DNA of 64,000 nt, taken from contig NZ_AP014680.1 of assembly GCF_000829395.1 (NCBI RefSeq), forward strand, positions 620,001-684,000. Direction: 5' to 3'. Each line of letters begins with the position of its first letter. The first letter of the stretch is position 1. Position numbers and translations under genes: made by a program. The notes beneath the pieces were generated by a model. It worked only from the letters and a program-made list of their open reading frames with translations. It was not told the origin of the DNA and did not search any database. Origin of the DNA: Paucilactobacillus hokkaidonensis JCM 18461. GTDB lineage: Bacteria; Bacillota; Bacilli; Lactobacillales; Lactobacillaceae. Below, piece after piece: positions 9,046-20,832 of this stretch.

Positions 9046-9687
9046 TTGGCGAAAAGAAGAAAACGTAAAACCAAATGGTCGAACTTTTTATTCAAGCGTG
9101 GCCGTATTCGTTGGCTCAATCTGGTAGTATTGGTTTTAATAATTGCGTTAGCAGGCTATGGTGTCGATCAACTGCACCAATTGCGGGAACGACAAATGAT
9201 TGTCCAAAAACAATCTAATTCAAAAAAATTATTCATCAAACAAATTGCGCCGGAGTCCCAAGTAATGATGAGAGAACATAACGTACCCGCATCAATCACG
9301 ATGGCCCAAGCTATTTTGGAATCAGATTGGGGCAGCTCGACATTAGCCGCCAAATATTATAATCTATTTGGTGTTAAAAGTTCATCAGTAACCAACAGCC
9401 AGGTACTTGATACAAAAGAATATGAAAATGGTAGTTGGATTGTGATTCATGGTCGATTCCAAGTTTATTCCAGTTGGTCCGCGTCGATTGATGCACATAC
9501 GATGTTGATGGTTAATGGAACGACTGATGATCAGTCCAAATATGCCAATGTCATCAAGGCAACTAATTACAAAGATGCAGCACAGGCATTGCAGCAAGCT
9601 GGTTATGCGACTGATCCTGATTATGCATCAAAATTAATTCAGGTTATTCAAACTTATCACTTAGATAAATATGATGAAAATAATTAG
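9046..9687 (+). CDS. Membrane-anchored N-acetylglucosaminidase (GH73)
   Basis: 213 residues: basic N-terminus (KRRKRKTK), one membrane segment at about residues 24-43, then a GH73 domain. PASITMAQAILESDWGSS carries the catalytic Glu, and YNLFGVKSS is the conserved Y-N-x-F-G-x-K motif. The family cleaves GlcNAc-MurNAc bonds of peptidoglycan outside the membrane. TTG 9046 follows AGGAAGGTGAG. It is 12 bases before xpt and probably co-transcribed, although the functions are unrelated. Confidence 0.9.
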   Translation: MAKRRKRKTKWSNFLFKRGRIRWLNLVVLVLIIALAGYGVDQLHQLRERQMIVQKQSNSKKLFIKQIAPESQVMMREHNVPASITMAQAILESDWGSSTLAAKYYNLFGVKSSSVTNSQVLDTKEYENGSWIVIHGRFQVYSSWSASIDAHTMLMVNGTTDDQSKYANVIKATNYKDAAQALQQAGYATDPDYASKLIQVIQTYHLDKYDENN

Positions 9688-9690
9688 TAG

Positions 9691-10278
<588 letters not shown>

Positions 10279-10316
10279 TTGTTGGTTAATAAGTTAGTTA
10301 GATGGGGTGAAGCATC

Positions 10317-11474
10317 GTGAGTGCACAAAATAATCATATTTTATATCCAGGAAAAACACTTGGTATTATTGGTAACGGATTTATTGCGACTAGGTTGACG
10401 CAAGATGCGCAACGATCTGGATTTAAAGTTGGAGTTTATGGTTCGCAAGCGTCTGATGCGGCCATGAAACAAGCAGATTTTGAAACTGTTGGAGCATTGA
10501 GTGATCGAGCTAAACTAAAAGAATTTTCACAAGAATGTGATGCAGTTACATACGTGGGTGCCAATGTTGATGCACAAGTGATTGAGTATATTAGTCAATA
10601 CACTTGGGTGCCCCAAGGAAAGGAAACACTGGAAGTCATTCAAGATCGACTGCTAGAGCGGGCATTTTTTGATCAGATTAACGTTAACATTGCACCTTAT
10701 GTGACGGTAATCGGATTGGACGATTTGTATCAATCCATTGATTCAATTGGCTATCCGGCGGTATTAAAGCCGATTCAACGTGGCCTAGGTGAACGATCGA
10801 TGATTATTAACAAGCAGTCTGATATCACAAAAGCTGCTGATTTTTTGGAGACTGGAACATATGTACTAGAATCATATATTCCTCATGATCATGAGTTTTC
10901 ATTGATGGTTGCAAAAGGGCAACAGGATACACAAGTCTTTCCGTTAATGGAACTTAAATTAAAACAAGAACAGTTAATTGAAGCTGCTGCACCAGCAAAG
11001 ATAAACGAAGATGTATTGGCTGAAATAATGCGAATTGGAACTGCAGTGGCACAGCAGTTGACATATGTGGGAGTCCTTGAGATTGGATTTTATTTGACCA
11101 AAACAGGTACATTGTACGTTAAAGGTGTCACTCCGGGACTGACAACGCAAGGAAATGTGTTTGATAAAGTCAGCGACGTTAGTCAATATGAAGAACATTT
11201 ACGGGCAATCATTGGTATTCCACTTCAACCAATTAAGCCGCTACAACCGTCAATCATGATGATGATTCAAAAAGATCAAATGGATGATATTCAAACCCAA
11301 TGGTTATTGAAAGATAACTGGCGGTTTACGTTCTATCAACAAACACCAGACTCACAGTCAACAATTGCTGGGCATGTTTTAGTTGCTGGTGATGAACTGG
11401 ATAAATTACAACTACAAGTTGATAATACGGAAGTTTGGAATAAACGGACTAGAACCAATAACAAAGAAGAATAA
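10317..11474 (+). CDS. ATP-grasp protein related to PurK (N5-CAIR synthase-like)
   Basis: 385 residues. It opens with a nucleotide-binding-like GIIGNGFIATRL segment and continues with an ATP-grasp fold (YPAVLKPIQRGLGERSM, then YVLESYIPHDHEFS), the arrangement of N5-carboxyaminoimidazole ribonucleotide synthase. It sits behind xpt rather than in a pur operon, and the N-terminal and C-terminal regions look diverged, so it may be a paralogue with another substrate. GTG 10317 follows GATGGGGTGA. Terminated by a clear hairpin at 11481. Confidence 0.65.
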   Translation: MSAQNNHILYPGKTLGIIGNGFIATRLTQDAQRSGFKVGVYGSQASDAAMKQADFETVGALSDRAKLKEFSQECDAVTYVGANVDAQVIEYISQYTWVPQGKETLEVIQDRLLERAFFDQINVNIAPYVTVIGLDDLYQSIDSIGYPAVLKPIQRGLGERSMIINKQSDITKAADFLETGTYVLESYIPHDHEFSLMVAKGQQDTQVFPLMELKLKQEQLIEAAAPAKINEDVLAEIMRIGTAVAQQLTYVGVLEIGFYLTKTGTLYVKGVTPGLTTQGNVFDKVSDVSQYEEHLRAIIGIPLQPIKPLQPSIMMMIQKDQMDDIQTQWLLKDNWRFTFYQQTPDSQSTIAGHVLVAGDELDKLQLQVDNTEVWNKRTRTNNKEE

Positions 11475-11480
11475 GTAATT

Positions 11481-11526
11481 AACCAATCATTATCTGGCCT
11501 AAACGGGCTAAATGGTGGTTGGTTTT
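11481..11526 (+). terminator. Intrinsic terminator of the xpt operon
   Basis: AACCAATCATTATCTGGCC pairs (with G-U pairs) with GGGCTAAATGGTGGTTGGTT and is followed by TTTT. Confidence 0.75.
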
Positions 11527-11584
11527 AATTATTTCAATTTTTAAAAATTATTGCCAGATGACTACATTCAGATGGTGGATTTGG

Positions 11585-11590
11585 TATAAT
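11585..11590 (+). promoter_or_regulatory. -10 box of the pcrA promoter
   Basis: TATAAT at 11585-11590, about 40 bases before pcrA; no good -35 box is seen at the normal distance. Confidence 0.45.
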
Positions 11591-11626
11591 GTTCATTGAC
11601 TGAAATTAGAGGGGATTGAATGCAGC

Positions 11627-13864
11627 GTGGCAAGCCAAGCATTATTAACAGGAATGAATGATAAACAACAAGAAGCCGTTTTGCATACCGAGGGGCCGCT
11701 ATTAGTGATGGCTGGTGCGGGCTCTGGTAAAACACGTGTGCTGACTCATCGAATTGCATATTTGATTGAGGAAAAAGACGTCAATCCATGGAATGTATTA
11801 GCAATTACATTTACCAATAAAGCAGCAAAAGAAATGCGGTTGCGGGTGGCAAAGTTATTGGATGAGGGAGCGCGTGACGTGTGGGTTTCAACTTTCCATG
11901 CGCTATGTGTCCGAATCCTACGACGTGATATTGAACAAATTGGTTATAACCGGGCGTTCACAATTGCTGATACGAGTGAACAGCGGACATTAATTAAACG
12001 TGTGTGCATTGATTTAAACGTGGATTCTAAAAAATATGATCCACGGGCCTTATTAGGCGCCATTTCTAACGCTAAAAACGAACTGAAAACACCAGCTGAC
12101 TACGCTAAATCAGCTAGCAGTCCGTTTGAAGAAGTCGTTGCTAAAGTTTATAAGGAATATCAAAAGGGCTTACGGTCAAATCAGGCCGTCGATTTTGATG
12201 ATCTAATCATGTTAACAATTGAGTTGTTTGAGCAAAGCCCAGAGACTCTCAGTTTTTATCAGAATAAGTTTCACTATATTCATGTGGATGAATATCAAGA
12301 TACCAATGATGCACAGTATAAATTGGTTAATTTATTGGCTAAGCAATTCCGAAATTTATGTGTTGTCGGGGATGCAGATCAAAGCATCTATGGCTGGCGT
12401 GGTGCTAACATGGATAACATTTTAAACTTCGAACATGATTATCCAGACGCCAAAACGGTGATGTTGGAGCAAAATTATCGTTCTACGCAAACCATTTTGG
12501 ACGCTGCCAATGAAGTGATTGAAAATAATATGTATCGTCGCAAGAAAAATTTGTGGACTCAAAATGGCGAAGGTGAACCGATTTCATATTATCGGGCGCA
12601 AAGCGAAAATGATGAGGCCCACTTTGTTGTGTCAAAAATTAACGAAGAAATCAAAGAACATAATTTAAATTACAATGATTTCGCTGTCCTTTACCGGACC
12701 AACGCCCAATCGCGTACCATTGAAGAAACATTTTTGAAAGCAAATGTGCCGTATACAATGGTCGGAGGACATAAATTTTACGATCGAAAAGAAATTCGTG
12801 ATGTTCTATCTTACCTGACGCTCCTAGTTAATCCGGACGATTCGATTAGTTTTGAACGAGTTGTTAATGAACCGAAACGTGGAATTGGAACTAGCAGTAT
12901 CGATAAATTACGAGCATTTGCACAAGAACATGATTGGTCATTGCTTGAAGCTGCGCGCAACGTTTCAATTAACAATGAATTAACGAGCCGTGCTCGAAAT
13001 AAAATTGAGGAGTTTGGTTTCCTGATTGGCGATTTAACTAAAATGGTTGAATTTTTATCAGTGACGGAATTAACTGAACAAATTTTAGAAAAATCAGGCT
13101 ATTTAACCGTTCTAAAGGCCAATAAAAATTTAGAATCACAATCGCGCCAAGAAAACTTGGAAGAATTTATGTCAGTAACCAAAGAGTACGACGATGCTCA
13201 CAAAGATGATGAAGTTGAATCAAATGCTAATAAGATTACGGACTTTTTGGCTGACTTAGCATTGGTTTCTGCGCAAGATGACGTTGACGAAGAAACTGCT
13301 GCGGTGACTTTAATGACATTGCATGCGGCTAAGGGATTGGAATTTCCAGTGGTCTTTTTGATGGGCCTAGAGGAGGGCATTTTCCCATTATCACGTGCAA
13401 TTATGGAAGATGATGAATTGGAAGAAGAACGACGCTTAGCTTACGTTGGAATTACGCGCGCTAAACGGAAACTTTATTTATCAAATGCCTATTCACGGAT
13501 GCTTTATGGGCGACGCCAAAATAATCAGGCTTCGCGCTTTGTTGAGGAAATTAATCCTGACTTAATCCACGTTGAAAACGAAAACGCAGCTGCCATTCCC
13601 CATACACGTCAAGTTCCATTTGCACATAAGAATGCGACTGCAACGACGTATAAGCGGCCCGCACAACCAGTCCAGCAAAATACTGGGACGGGTGCTGATA
13701 AGCAAAGCTGGAAGACCGGTGATAAAGTCGACCATAAAAAGTGGGGCCAAGGCACGGTAGTCAAAGTTACTGGTGCAGGTGAAAATATGGAACTAGATAT
13801 TGCCTTTCCAGAACAGGGAATCAAGCGACTGTTGGCCAGCTTTGCACCAATTACAAAGGCATAG
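11627..13864 (+). CDS. pcrA: ATP-dependent 3'-5' DNA helicase PcrA (UvrD family)
   Basis: 745-residue superfamily 1A helicase for repair and plasmid/rolling-circle replication. Walker A AGAGSGKTR (about residue 31), motif Ia TFTNKAAKEM, Walker B HVDEYQDTN, motif III VVGDADQSIYGWRGA, LEQNYRST and C-terminal LMTLHAAKGLEFPVVF and YVGITRAKR are all present, with the C-terminal PcrA tail (KWGQGTVV) that contacts RNA polymerase. Start GTG 11627 behind AGAGGGG; the ATG at 11620 is in another frame and stops early. First gene of the conserved pcrA-ligA-camS order; two palindromic elements separate it from ligA. Confidence 0.97.
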   Translation: MASQALLTGMNDKQQEAVLHTEGPLLVMAGAGSGKTRVLTHRIAYLIEEKDVNPWNVLAITFTNKAAKEMRLRVAKLLDEGARDVWVSTFHALCVRILRRDIEQIGYNRAFTIADTSEQRTLIKRVCIDLNVDSKKYDPRALLGAISNAKNELKTPADYAKSASSPFEEVVAKVYKEYQKGLRSNQAVDFDDLIMLTIELFEQSPETLSFYQNKFHYIHVDEYQDTNDAQYKLVNLLAKQFRNLCVVGDADQSIYGWRGANMDNILNFEHDYPDAKTVMLEQNYRSTQTILDAANEVIENNMYRRKKNLWTQNGEGEPISYYRAQSENDEAHFVVSKINEEIKEHNLNYNDFAVLYRTNAQSRTIEETFLKANVPYTMVGGHKFYDRKEIRDVLSYLTLLVNPDDSISFERVVNEPKRGIGTSSIDKLRAFAQEHDWSLLEAARNVSINNELTSRARNKIEEFGFLIGDLTKMVEFLSVTELTEQILEKSGYLTVLKANKNLESQSRQENLEEFMSVTKEYDDAHKDDEVESNANKITDFLADLALVSAQDDVDEETAAVTLMTLHAAKGLEFPVVFLMGLEEGIFPLSRAIMEDDELEEERRLAYVGITRAKRKLYLSNAYSRMLYGRRQNNQASRFVEEINPDLIHVENENAAAIPHTRQVPFAHKNATATTYKRPAQPVQQNTGTGADKQSWKTGDKVDHKKWGQGTVVKVTGAGENMELDIAFPEQGIKRLLASFAPITKA

Positions 13865-13980
13865 AGTGCGCAGCTAGCCGGTTAGCTTCCGTGGTGTAAG
13901 GCAATCATATTGATGGCTTGAATTTTAGCCATTGATATGATTGCCTTACACAATAGGAAGCTGGCTATCGGAGCACGTTT
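13865..13980 (+). repeat. Palindromic element, copy B, directly after pcrA
   Basis: Starts at the base after the pcrA stop. Outer arms GTGCGCAGCTAGCC / GGCTATCGGAGCAC, inner helix GTGTAAGGCAATCATAT / ATATGATTGCCTTACAC, then GTTT. Same architecture as the other copies with a different inner stem. Confidence 0.8.
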
Positions 13981-13988
13981 CAGCACAG

Positions 13989-14106
13989 AGTGTGTAGCTA
14001 GCCGTATAGTCTCCGTGGGATAAGACGGAATAATTGATGGCTCGGTTTTCGAGCCATGAATTATTTTGGCTTATCCGTTAGGAGACTGGTTAGCGGAGCA
14101 CGTTTT
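13989..14106 (+). repeat. Palindromic element, copy C, in front of ligA
   Basis: Outer arms GTGTGTAGCTAGCC / GGTTAGCGGAGCAC, inner helix GGATAAG / CTTATCC with an ATAATT-containing upper stem, ending in GTTTT. Shares outer sequence with copy B, so the two look like a tandem duplication that then diverged in the inner stem. Together they fill the 308-base pcrA-ligA gap. Confidence 0.8.
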
Positions 14107-14169
14107 AAAAATAGAACATAAAAGCACATTTCAACCAATTCAAAAACCACAATCAATCAGGTGAATTAA

Positions 14170-16203
<2,034 letters not shown>

Positions 16204-16205
16204 TC

Positions 16206-17327
16206 GTGAAGTGGAAAAAAATTAGAACTGCATTGTTACTAGTTGTCAGCACAGCGGTGTTGGCATCGTGTGGTAGCAGTTCGAGCTCAAGTAAATCGTC
16301 TAAATATACGACAACTGGTGATGCTACCAGTGGCACATACCAAGGTGTCATCAAAAATGGTAAGTACCAAACTAGCAAGTCGCGAGGTGTTAATGTTGCC
16401 CAAAATGATAATACATTTAATTTAAAGAGCTTCGAATCCGGTTTAGTGAATGTTTCTAAAAAAGTCTTTTCGACCAAGAGCTATATTTTTCAAGAAGGTC
16501 AATATCTAAATACGAGTACGGTGGAAAATTGGCTGGGCCGAGAGTCAAAGAGTAATAAGACGGGCTTGAATCCTAAAAAAGGTAAAACTGATGGCAAACG
16601 TAATCCGATTTATGTTCAGCAAATTGAAGAACAGGATTATATGAAACAAAGTGGCGATAATCTGAAGTTGCATGGTATTACAATTGGAATTGGCTTGAAT
16701 TCGGTTGATTATTACCAAAAGAAAACTGATGGACCAAAATATACACAGAAAATTAGTGATGCTGCTTTGAGAGCTTATGGGCAAGAGACAGCACAAAAAG
16801 TATTGAATCGAATGCGTCAGAAAAAAGGACTGAAAAACGTTCCAATTGTGATTGCATTGTATAAACAGGCTTCCAACGATAGTCTAGTTGGAGGAACGTT
16901 CTTTGAATACAGTTCCAACAGCGGTACTAAGTTATCAAGTTGGAAACAAATGAATATTAAGAACGCAGTTTATCCAAAGGCGTCAGATTCGACGACTTCA
17001 AATAGCAATGGTCAAACTGATAATAATACGTTCGATAATTTTAAGACCCAGGTCCAATCATTCTTCCCTAATTTAAGTGGGGTAACGGCCCAGGCGCAAT
17101 ATAAAGATGGTAACTTATCCGGGATGCATATTACGGTAACAACGCAGTTTTACAGTGAAACTGAAATTACCAGCTTTACACAATACATCGCTCAGGCAGC
17201 AGTAAAATATCTGCCAAGCGGAATACCAATTGATATTAAAATCCAATCAGCACAGGACATGCAGGCTTTTGTCTATAGAGATTCTGGTCAGAGTAAGTTC
17301 TCTAGTCATGTGTTTGATAGTTATTAG
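16206..17327 (+). CDS. camS: CamS-family lipoprotein (sex pheromone precursor family)
   Basis: 373 residues. GTG 16206 follows AAGGAGGATTCC, which overlaps the ligA end. A signal peptide with lipobox VLAS-C22 precedes a Ser-rich linker, so the mature protein is lipid-anchored outside the membrane. The CamS family is conserved next to ligA in Bacilli; in enterococci and staphylococci the signal peptide gives rise to peptide pheromones, but its role in lactobacilli is unclear. In relatives gatCAB normally follows at once; here two dehydrogenase genes intervene. Confidence 0.9.
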   Translation: MKWKKIRTALLLVVSTAVLASCGSSSSSSKSSKYTTTGDATSGTYQGVIKNGKYQTSKSRGVNVAQNDNTFNLKSFESGLVNVSKKVFSTKSYIFQEGQYLNTSTVENWLGRESKSNKTGLNPKKGKTDGKRNPIYVQQIEEQDYMKQSGDNLKLHGITIGIGLNSVDYYQKKTDGPKYTQKISDAALRAYGQETAQKVLNRMRQKKGLKNVPIVIALYKQASNDSLVGGTFFEYSSNSGTKLSSWKQMNIKNAVYPKASDSTTSNSNGQTDNNTFDNFKTQVQSFFPNLSGVTAQAQYKDGNLSGMHITVTTQFYSETEITSFTQYIAQAAVKYLPSGIPIDIKIQSAQDMQAFVYRDSGQSKFSSHVFDSY

Positions 17328-17450
17328 AGTGCAAACTACCGCGTATAGATGGTGTTGTGTAACACAGAAAATCCGGGTACGATTCGAAGTATGAATCGTA
17401 CCCGGATTTTCTGTGTTACACAATGACCATCTGCGGGAGTTTGCACGTTT
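17328..17450 (+). repeat. Palindromic element, copy D, directly after camS
   Basis: Begins at the first base after the camS TAG. Outer arms GTGCAAACTACCGC / GCGGGAGTTTGCAC; middle helix TTGTGTAACACAG / CTGTGTTACACAA; upper stem AAAATCCGGGTACGATTC and its complement; ends in GTTT. Outer arms are fully paired here. The rest of the 366-base gap (17451-17693) holds a cre site and the adh leader. Confidence 0.85.
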
Positions 17451-17560
17451 GATCAATAAAAAAAGGAAACGATTCGATCTATGAATGGTGCAGGAATCTT
17501 TTGTGATTTTTATCACTATATTACTTGAATTATCAAGAAAAAGAACTATCATAAAGGCGT

Positions 17561-17574
17561 AGAAAGCGTTTTCT
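17561..17574. promoter_or_regulatory. Catabolite-responsive element (cre) upstream of the alcohol dehydrogenase
   Basis: AGAAAGCGTTTTCT has the CcpA-site pattern of dyad arms around a central CG. It lies about 120 bases upstream of the adh start, consistent with carbon catabolite control of the adh-aldA pair. Confidence 0.7.
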
Positions 17575-17693
17575 AGTTTTATAGTCTTATATTGGGTTGT
17601 TAAGTTACTTTTAAATTGATTATTGTTTAAAAGTTATGTTATTAAACTTTGATCAATAATTAATTTGTATATATATTTTGGAGATGACTTGAA

Positions 17694-18815
17694 ATGCGAA
17701 TTAAAGCAGCTGTTGTACCAAAAGTTGGAGATCAATTTGTTATCAAGGATGATGTTGAATTGGCTCCGTTAGAACCGGATGAATTGCAAGTTCACATGGT
17801 TGCTAGTGGAATTTGTCACTCAGATGAAGCATTGCGAAAAGGTGATGCAGGTTGGACATATCCAACTATTTTAGGCCACGAAGGTTCTGGCATTGTAGAA
17901 AAAGTGGGTGCCAATGTAACTCAGTTTGTCCCGGGTGATCACATTGTGATGGCATTTTATTCTGACGGCACATGTGTTAACTGTATGCGTGGGATTCCAA
18001 CTCAGTGTTTGGATTACGCTAAATATAATTTAAGTGGTTTCAAGGCTGATGGCAAGGATCACTTTACAGAAGATGGTAACCATGTATCTGACATGTTTGC
18101 TCAATCGTCATTTACTACGACGACTACGGTGCGTGAACGAAATTGTGTCAAGGTTGATAAGAGTTTAGATTTACGTCGATTAGGACCATTGGGCTGTGGT
18201 TTTGAAACCGGTGCTGGTACAGTATTTAATACGTTAAAACCTGAAGCAGGAACTACGATTGCTGTCTACGGCACTGGTGCTGTGGGGATGGCCGCAATGA
18301 TGGCCGGTGCGATCGTTGGTTGTTCACGCGTGATTGCGATTGATGTTGTTGCAGATCGGTTAGCTTTAGCACAACAATGTGGTGCCACTGATATTATTAA
18401 TAGTAAAGAGCAGGATACTCAGGCTGAATTAAAGAAGATTACGAATGGTCTTGGGGTTGACTTTGCTGTTGATACCACTGGAATTAAATCAGTTATGCAA
18501 GGTTCGATTGATGGCTTGGCTATTGGTGGGACAGCTGCATTAATTGCTGTTACTCCACAGTTAATCGAGGTCAGTTCTTGGAATGATCTGTGTGTTGCAG
18601 ACAAAAAGGTGATTGGTGTTAATATGGGTGATTCAATTCCACAACGAGATGTTCCACGCTTAATTCGATACTTTGAGATGGGCAAATTCCCATTTGATAA
18701 GACGGAAAAATTTTATCAATTTGATGATATTAATCAAGCAAATGAAGATTCGGTTAACGGCAAGACAATCAAACCTATTTTAGTTATCGACAACGACTAT
18801 GTTCCTGGTAAATAG
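17694..18815 (+). CDS. Zinc-dependent NAD(P) alcohol dehydrogenase (MDR superfamily, aryl-alcohol type)
   Basis: 373 residues. GICHSDEALRKGD and ILGHEGSGIVEKVG give the catalytic zinc ligands Cys and His-Glu; the structural zinc lobe is reduced to TCVNCMRGIPTQC. The Rossmann motif is YGTGAVGMAA (about residue 195), and DVVADR shortly after it carries an Asp consistent with NAD preference. The gene is followed 73 bases later by an aldehyde dehydrogenase, so together they can oxidise an alcohol to an acid, or run in reverse for redox balance. ATG 17694 follows GGAGATGA. The pair interrupts a normally conserved camS-gatC neighbourhood. Confidence 0.85.
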   Translation: MRIKAAVVPKVGDQFVIKDDVELAPLEPDELQVHMVASGICHSDEALRKGDAGWTYPTILGHEGSGIVEKVGANVTQFVPGDHIVMAFYSDGTCVNCMRGIPTQCLDYAKYNLSGFKADGKDHFTEDGNHVSDMFAQSSFTTTTTVRERNCVKVDKSLDLRRLGPLGCGFETGAGTVFNTLKPEAGTTIAVYGTGAVGMAAMMAGAIVGCSRVIAIDVVADRLALAQQCGATDIINSKEQDTQAELKKITNGLGVDFAVDTTGIKSVMQGSIDGLAIGGTAALIAVTPQLIEVSSWNDLCVADKKVIGVNMGDSIPQRDVPRLIRYFEMGKFPFDKTEKFYQFDDINQANEDSVNGKTIKPILVIDNDYVPGK

Positions 18816-18888
18816 ACTCATTGTAGCCATAAAAGACTTATTTCTCCTGCCCCAAGCGACAGGTTCGCATTGAAAGGGAGAATAAAAA

Positions 18889-20352
18889 ATGGCTGAGTTA
18901 AAGCATTATCAAATGTATATTAATGGTAAATTTGTGGAATCATCGAATAAAAAAACATTAACGGTTTTAAATCCAGCGACCGGGGAGCCGATTTCGACGG
19001 TTCCTAGTGCATCACACGAGGATGTACAGGCAGCAATTGATGGGTCATTTAAAGCCCAAAAAGAATGGAAAAATGTTCCAGCACCTACTCGTGGGGCTTA
19101 TCTGCACAAGATTGCAGATCAGATTCGGATCAATGAAGATGACCTAATCCATGCCTTGCAAGAAGAACAAGGTAAAATTTATGATGCAGCAAAAGTTGAA
19201 ATTGAGTTTAGTGCCGATTATCTGGATTATATGGGATCGGCAGGGCGAACATACGAAGGTGAAATTCTCCAATCTGATAATCCAAATGAGAATATTATGA
19301 TTGCTAAACAGCCAATTGGTGTGACTGCAGGAATCTTACCGTGGAATTATCCATTCTTCCTGGTTGTTCGTAAACTAGGTCCAGCTTTGGTTACTGGTAA
19401 CACAGTGATTATCAAGCCGTCATCTGATACACCTAACATTGGATTGATGTTTGCCAAGTTGGTCGATCAAGTTGATTTGCCGGCTGGTGTAGCTCAGTTT
19501 GTGACCGGTCCTGGTTCGGTGGTTGGTGATGAATTATCCAAAAACCATAAAATTGGTGAAATCAGCTTAACGGGATCAGTTGCTGCTGGAACTCAAGTTA
19601 TGGCTGCTGCAGCTGGCCATTTAGCACGAGTATCATTAGAATTGGGTGGCGACGCTCCAGCAATTATTTGCAAGGATGCGGATATTGACGCTGCTGTGCA
19701 AGGAGTAATTGATTCACGTGTCGATAATAATGGGCAACTGTGCAACAATACGGAACGTGTGTATGTTCAAGAGTCAATTGCGGATGAATTTACTGATAAA
19801 TTAACTAAAAAAATGGCGGCTGTCACAGTTGGTGATCCATTAAAGGATAAATCAGTATTAATGGGTCCGTTGATTAATCAAGCTGCTGTTGATAAGGTTG
19901 ATAAAATGGTGCAACAGGCGGTTAAAGATGGTGGTGAAATTACTACTGGTGGGCACAAGCCAGAGGGATTAGCTGGTGGCTTTTACTATTTGCCAACGGT
20001 AATTAAAAACTGTCGTCAGGATATGCAAATCGTTAAAGAAGAAATCTTTGGTCCTGTTTTACCAATTGTGACCTTTAAGACGTTAAAAGAAGCCGTTGAA
20101 ATGGCTAATGATAGTGAGCTTGGCTTAACTTCTTCTATTTGGACACAAAGTGTTGAAAATGCACAATACGCTGCTAATCAACTTGAAGACGGGGAAACTT
20201 ACATTAACCGATTCAACTTTGAAGCAATGCAAGGATTCCATGCTGGCTGGAAAGAATCTGGTGTTGGTGGTTCTGATGGTCGTCATGGGATTGAAGAATA
20301 TTTGAATACTCATGTGATTTATCTACAAGGGCATCCAGATAAATTGCAGTAA
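18889..20352 (+). CDS. aldA: NAD(P)+-dependent aldehyde dehydrogenase, AldA (lactaldehyde/glycolaldehyde) type
   Basis: 487 residues. Catalytic Cys in NNGQLCNNTERVYVQ (AldA enzymes have a closely similar block), general-base Glu in SLELGGDAPAII, and the cofactor stretch PWNYPFFLVVRKLGPALVTG are visible. Substrate is inferred from resemblance to E. coli AldA and is not certain. Start ATG 18889 behind AAAGGGAG. Probably co-transcribed with the preceding alcohol dehydrogenase and closed by a terminator at 20374. Confidence 0.82.
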   Translation: MAELKHYQMYINGKFVESSNKKTLTVLNPATGEPISTVPSASHEDVQAAIDGSFKAQKEWKNVPAPTRGAYLHKIADQIRINEDDLIHALQEEQGKIYDAAKVEIEFSADYLDYMGSAGRTYEGEILQSDNPNENIMIAKQPIGVTAGILPWNYPFFLVVRKLGPALVTGNTVIIKPSSDTPNIGLMFAKLVDQVDLPAGVAQFVTGPGSVVGDELSKNHKIGEISLTGSVAAGTQVMAAAAGHLARVSLELGGDAPAIICKDADIDAAVQGVIDSRVDNNGQLCNNTERVYVQESIADEFTDKLTKKMAAVTVGDPLKDKSVLMGPLINQAAVDKVDKMVQQAVKDGGEITTGGHKPEGLAGGFYYLPTVIKNCRQDMQIVKEEIFGPVLPIVTFKTLKEAVEMANDSELGLTSSIWTQSVENAQYAANQLEDGETYINRFNFEAMQGFHAGWKESGVGGSDGRHGIEEYLNTHVIYLQGHPDKLQ

Positions 20353-20373
20353 AAGTAAATAGAATTAACTGTG

Positions 20374-20410
20374 AAAATGGATGATGACTTTGGTTGTCGT
20401 TCATTTTTAA
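20374..20410 (+). terminator. Terminator after aldA
   Basis: AAATGGATGATGAC can pair imperfectly with GGTTGTCGTTCATTT, followed by TT-rich sequence. Confidence 0.55.
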
Positions 20411-20468
20411 TTTAGATTAAAAAAGTTTGCTGACAGTATTAAAATCGTGCAAAAAACGTTGCTGCCTG

Positions 20469-20477
20469 TGCTACAAT
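20469..20477 (+). promoter_or_regulatory. Extended -10 promoter of gatCAB
   Basis: TGCTACAAT matches the TGnTAnAAT extended -10 form about 45 bases upstream of gatC; the -35 region is weak. Confidence 0.5.
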
Positions 20478-20520
20478 GTTAAGATGTAAGTACTGAACAA
20501 TTGGAAAAGGGGTTACGAGA

Positions 20521-20832
20521 ATGGCAAGCAAAATTGACGAAGAACAAGTTAAACATGTTGCTTCACTAGCCAAGCTTCAATTTGAAGATGATCAAGTAGG
20601 TAAATTTACCACACAATTAGAAAGTATTATAGATTTATTTGAAACACTTGATAAAGTTGATACGACAGGGGTTACACCCATGACATCACCAACCGACCAA
20701 GTTAATGCAATGCGTGAAGATATTGCGGTTAACAGCAATCAACGTGAAGCATTATTAGATAATGCACCGGATACTGAAGAAGGATACATCAAGGTACCTG
20801 CAATTATTGATGAAAGTGGGGATGGCGAGTAA
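20521..20832 (+). CDS. gatC: Asp-tRNA(Asn)/Glu-tRNA(Gln) amidotransferase subunit C
   Basis: 103 residues, the normal size. The small belt subunit links GatA and Gat[13 protein letters not shown] near the start and [19 protein letters not shown] are characteristic. ATG 20521 follows AAAAGGGG. The stop overlaps the gatA start by one base (TAATG). Confidence 0.95.
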   Translation: MASKIDEEQVKHVASLAKLQFEDDQVGKFTTQLESIIDLFETLDKVDTTGVTPMTSPTDQVNAMREDIAVNSNQREALLDNAPDTEEGYIKVPAIIDESGDGE

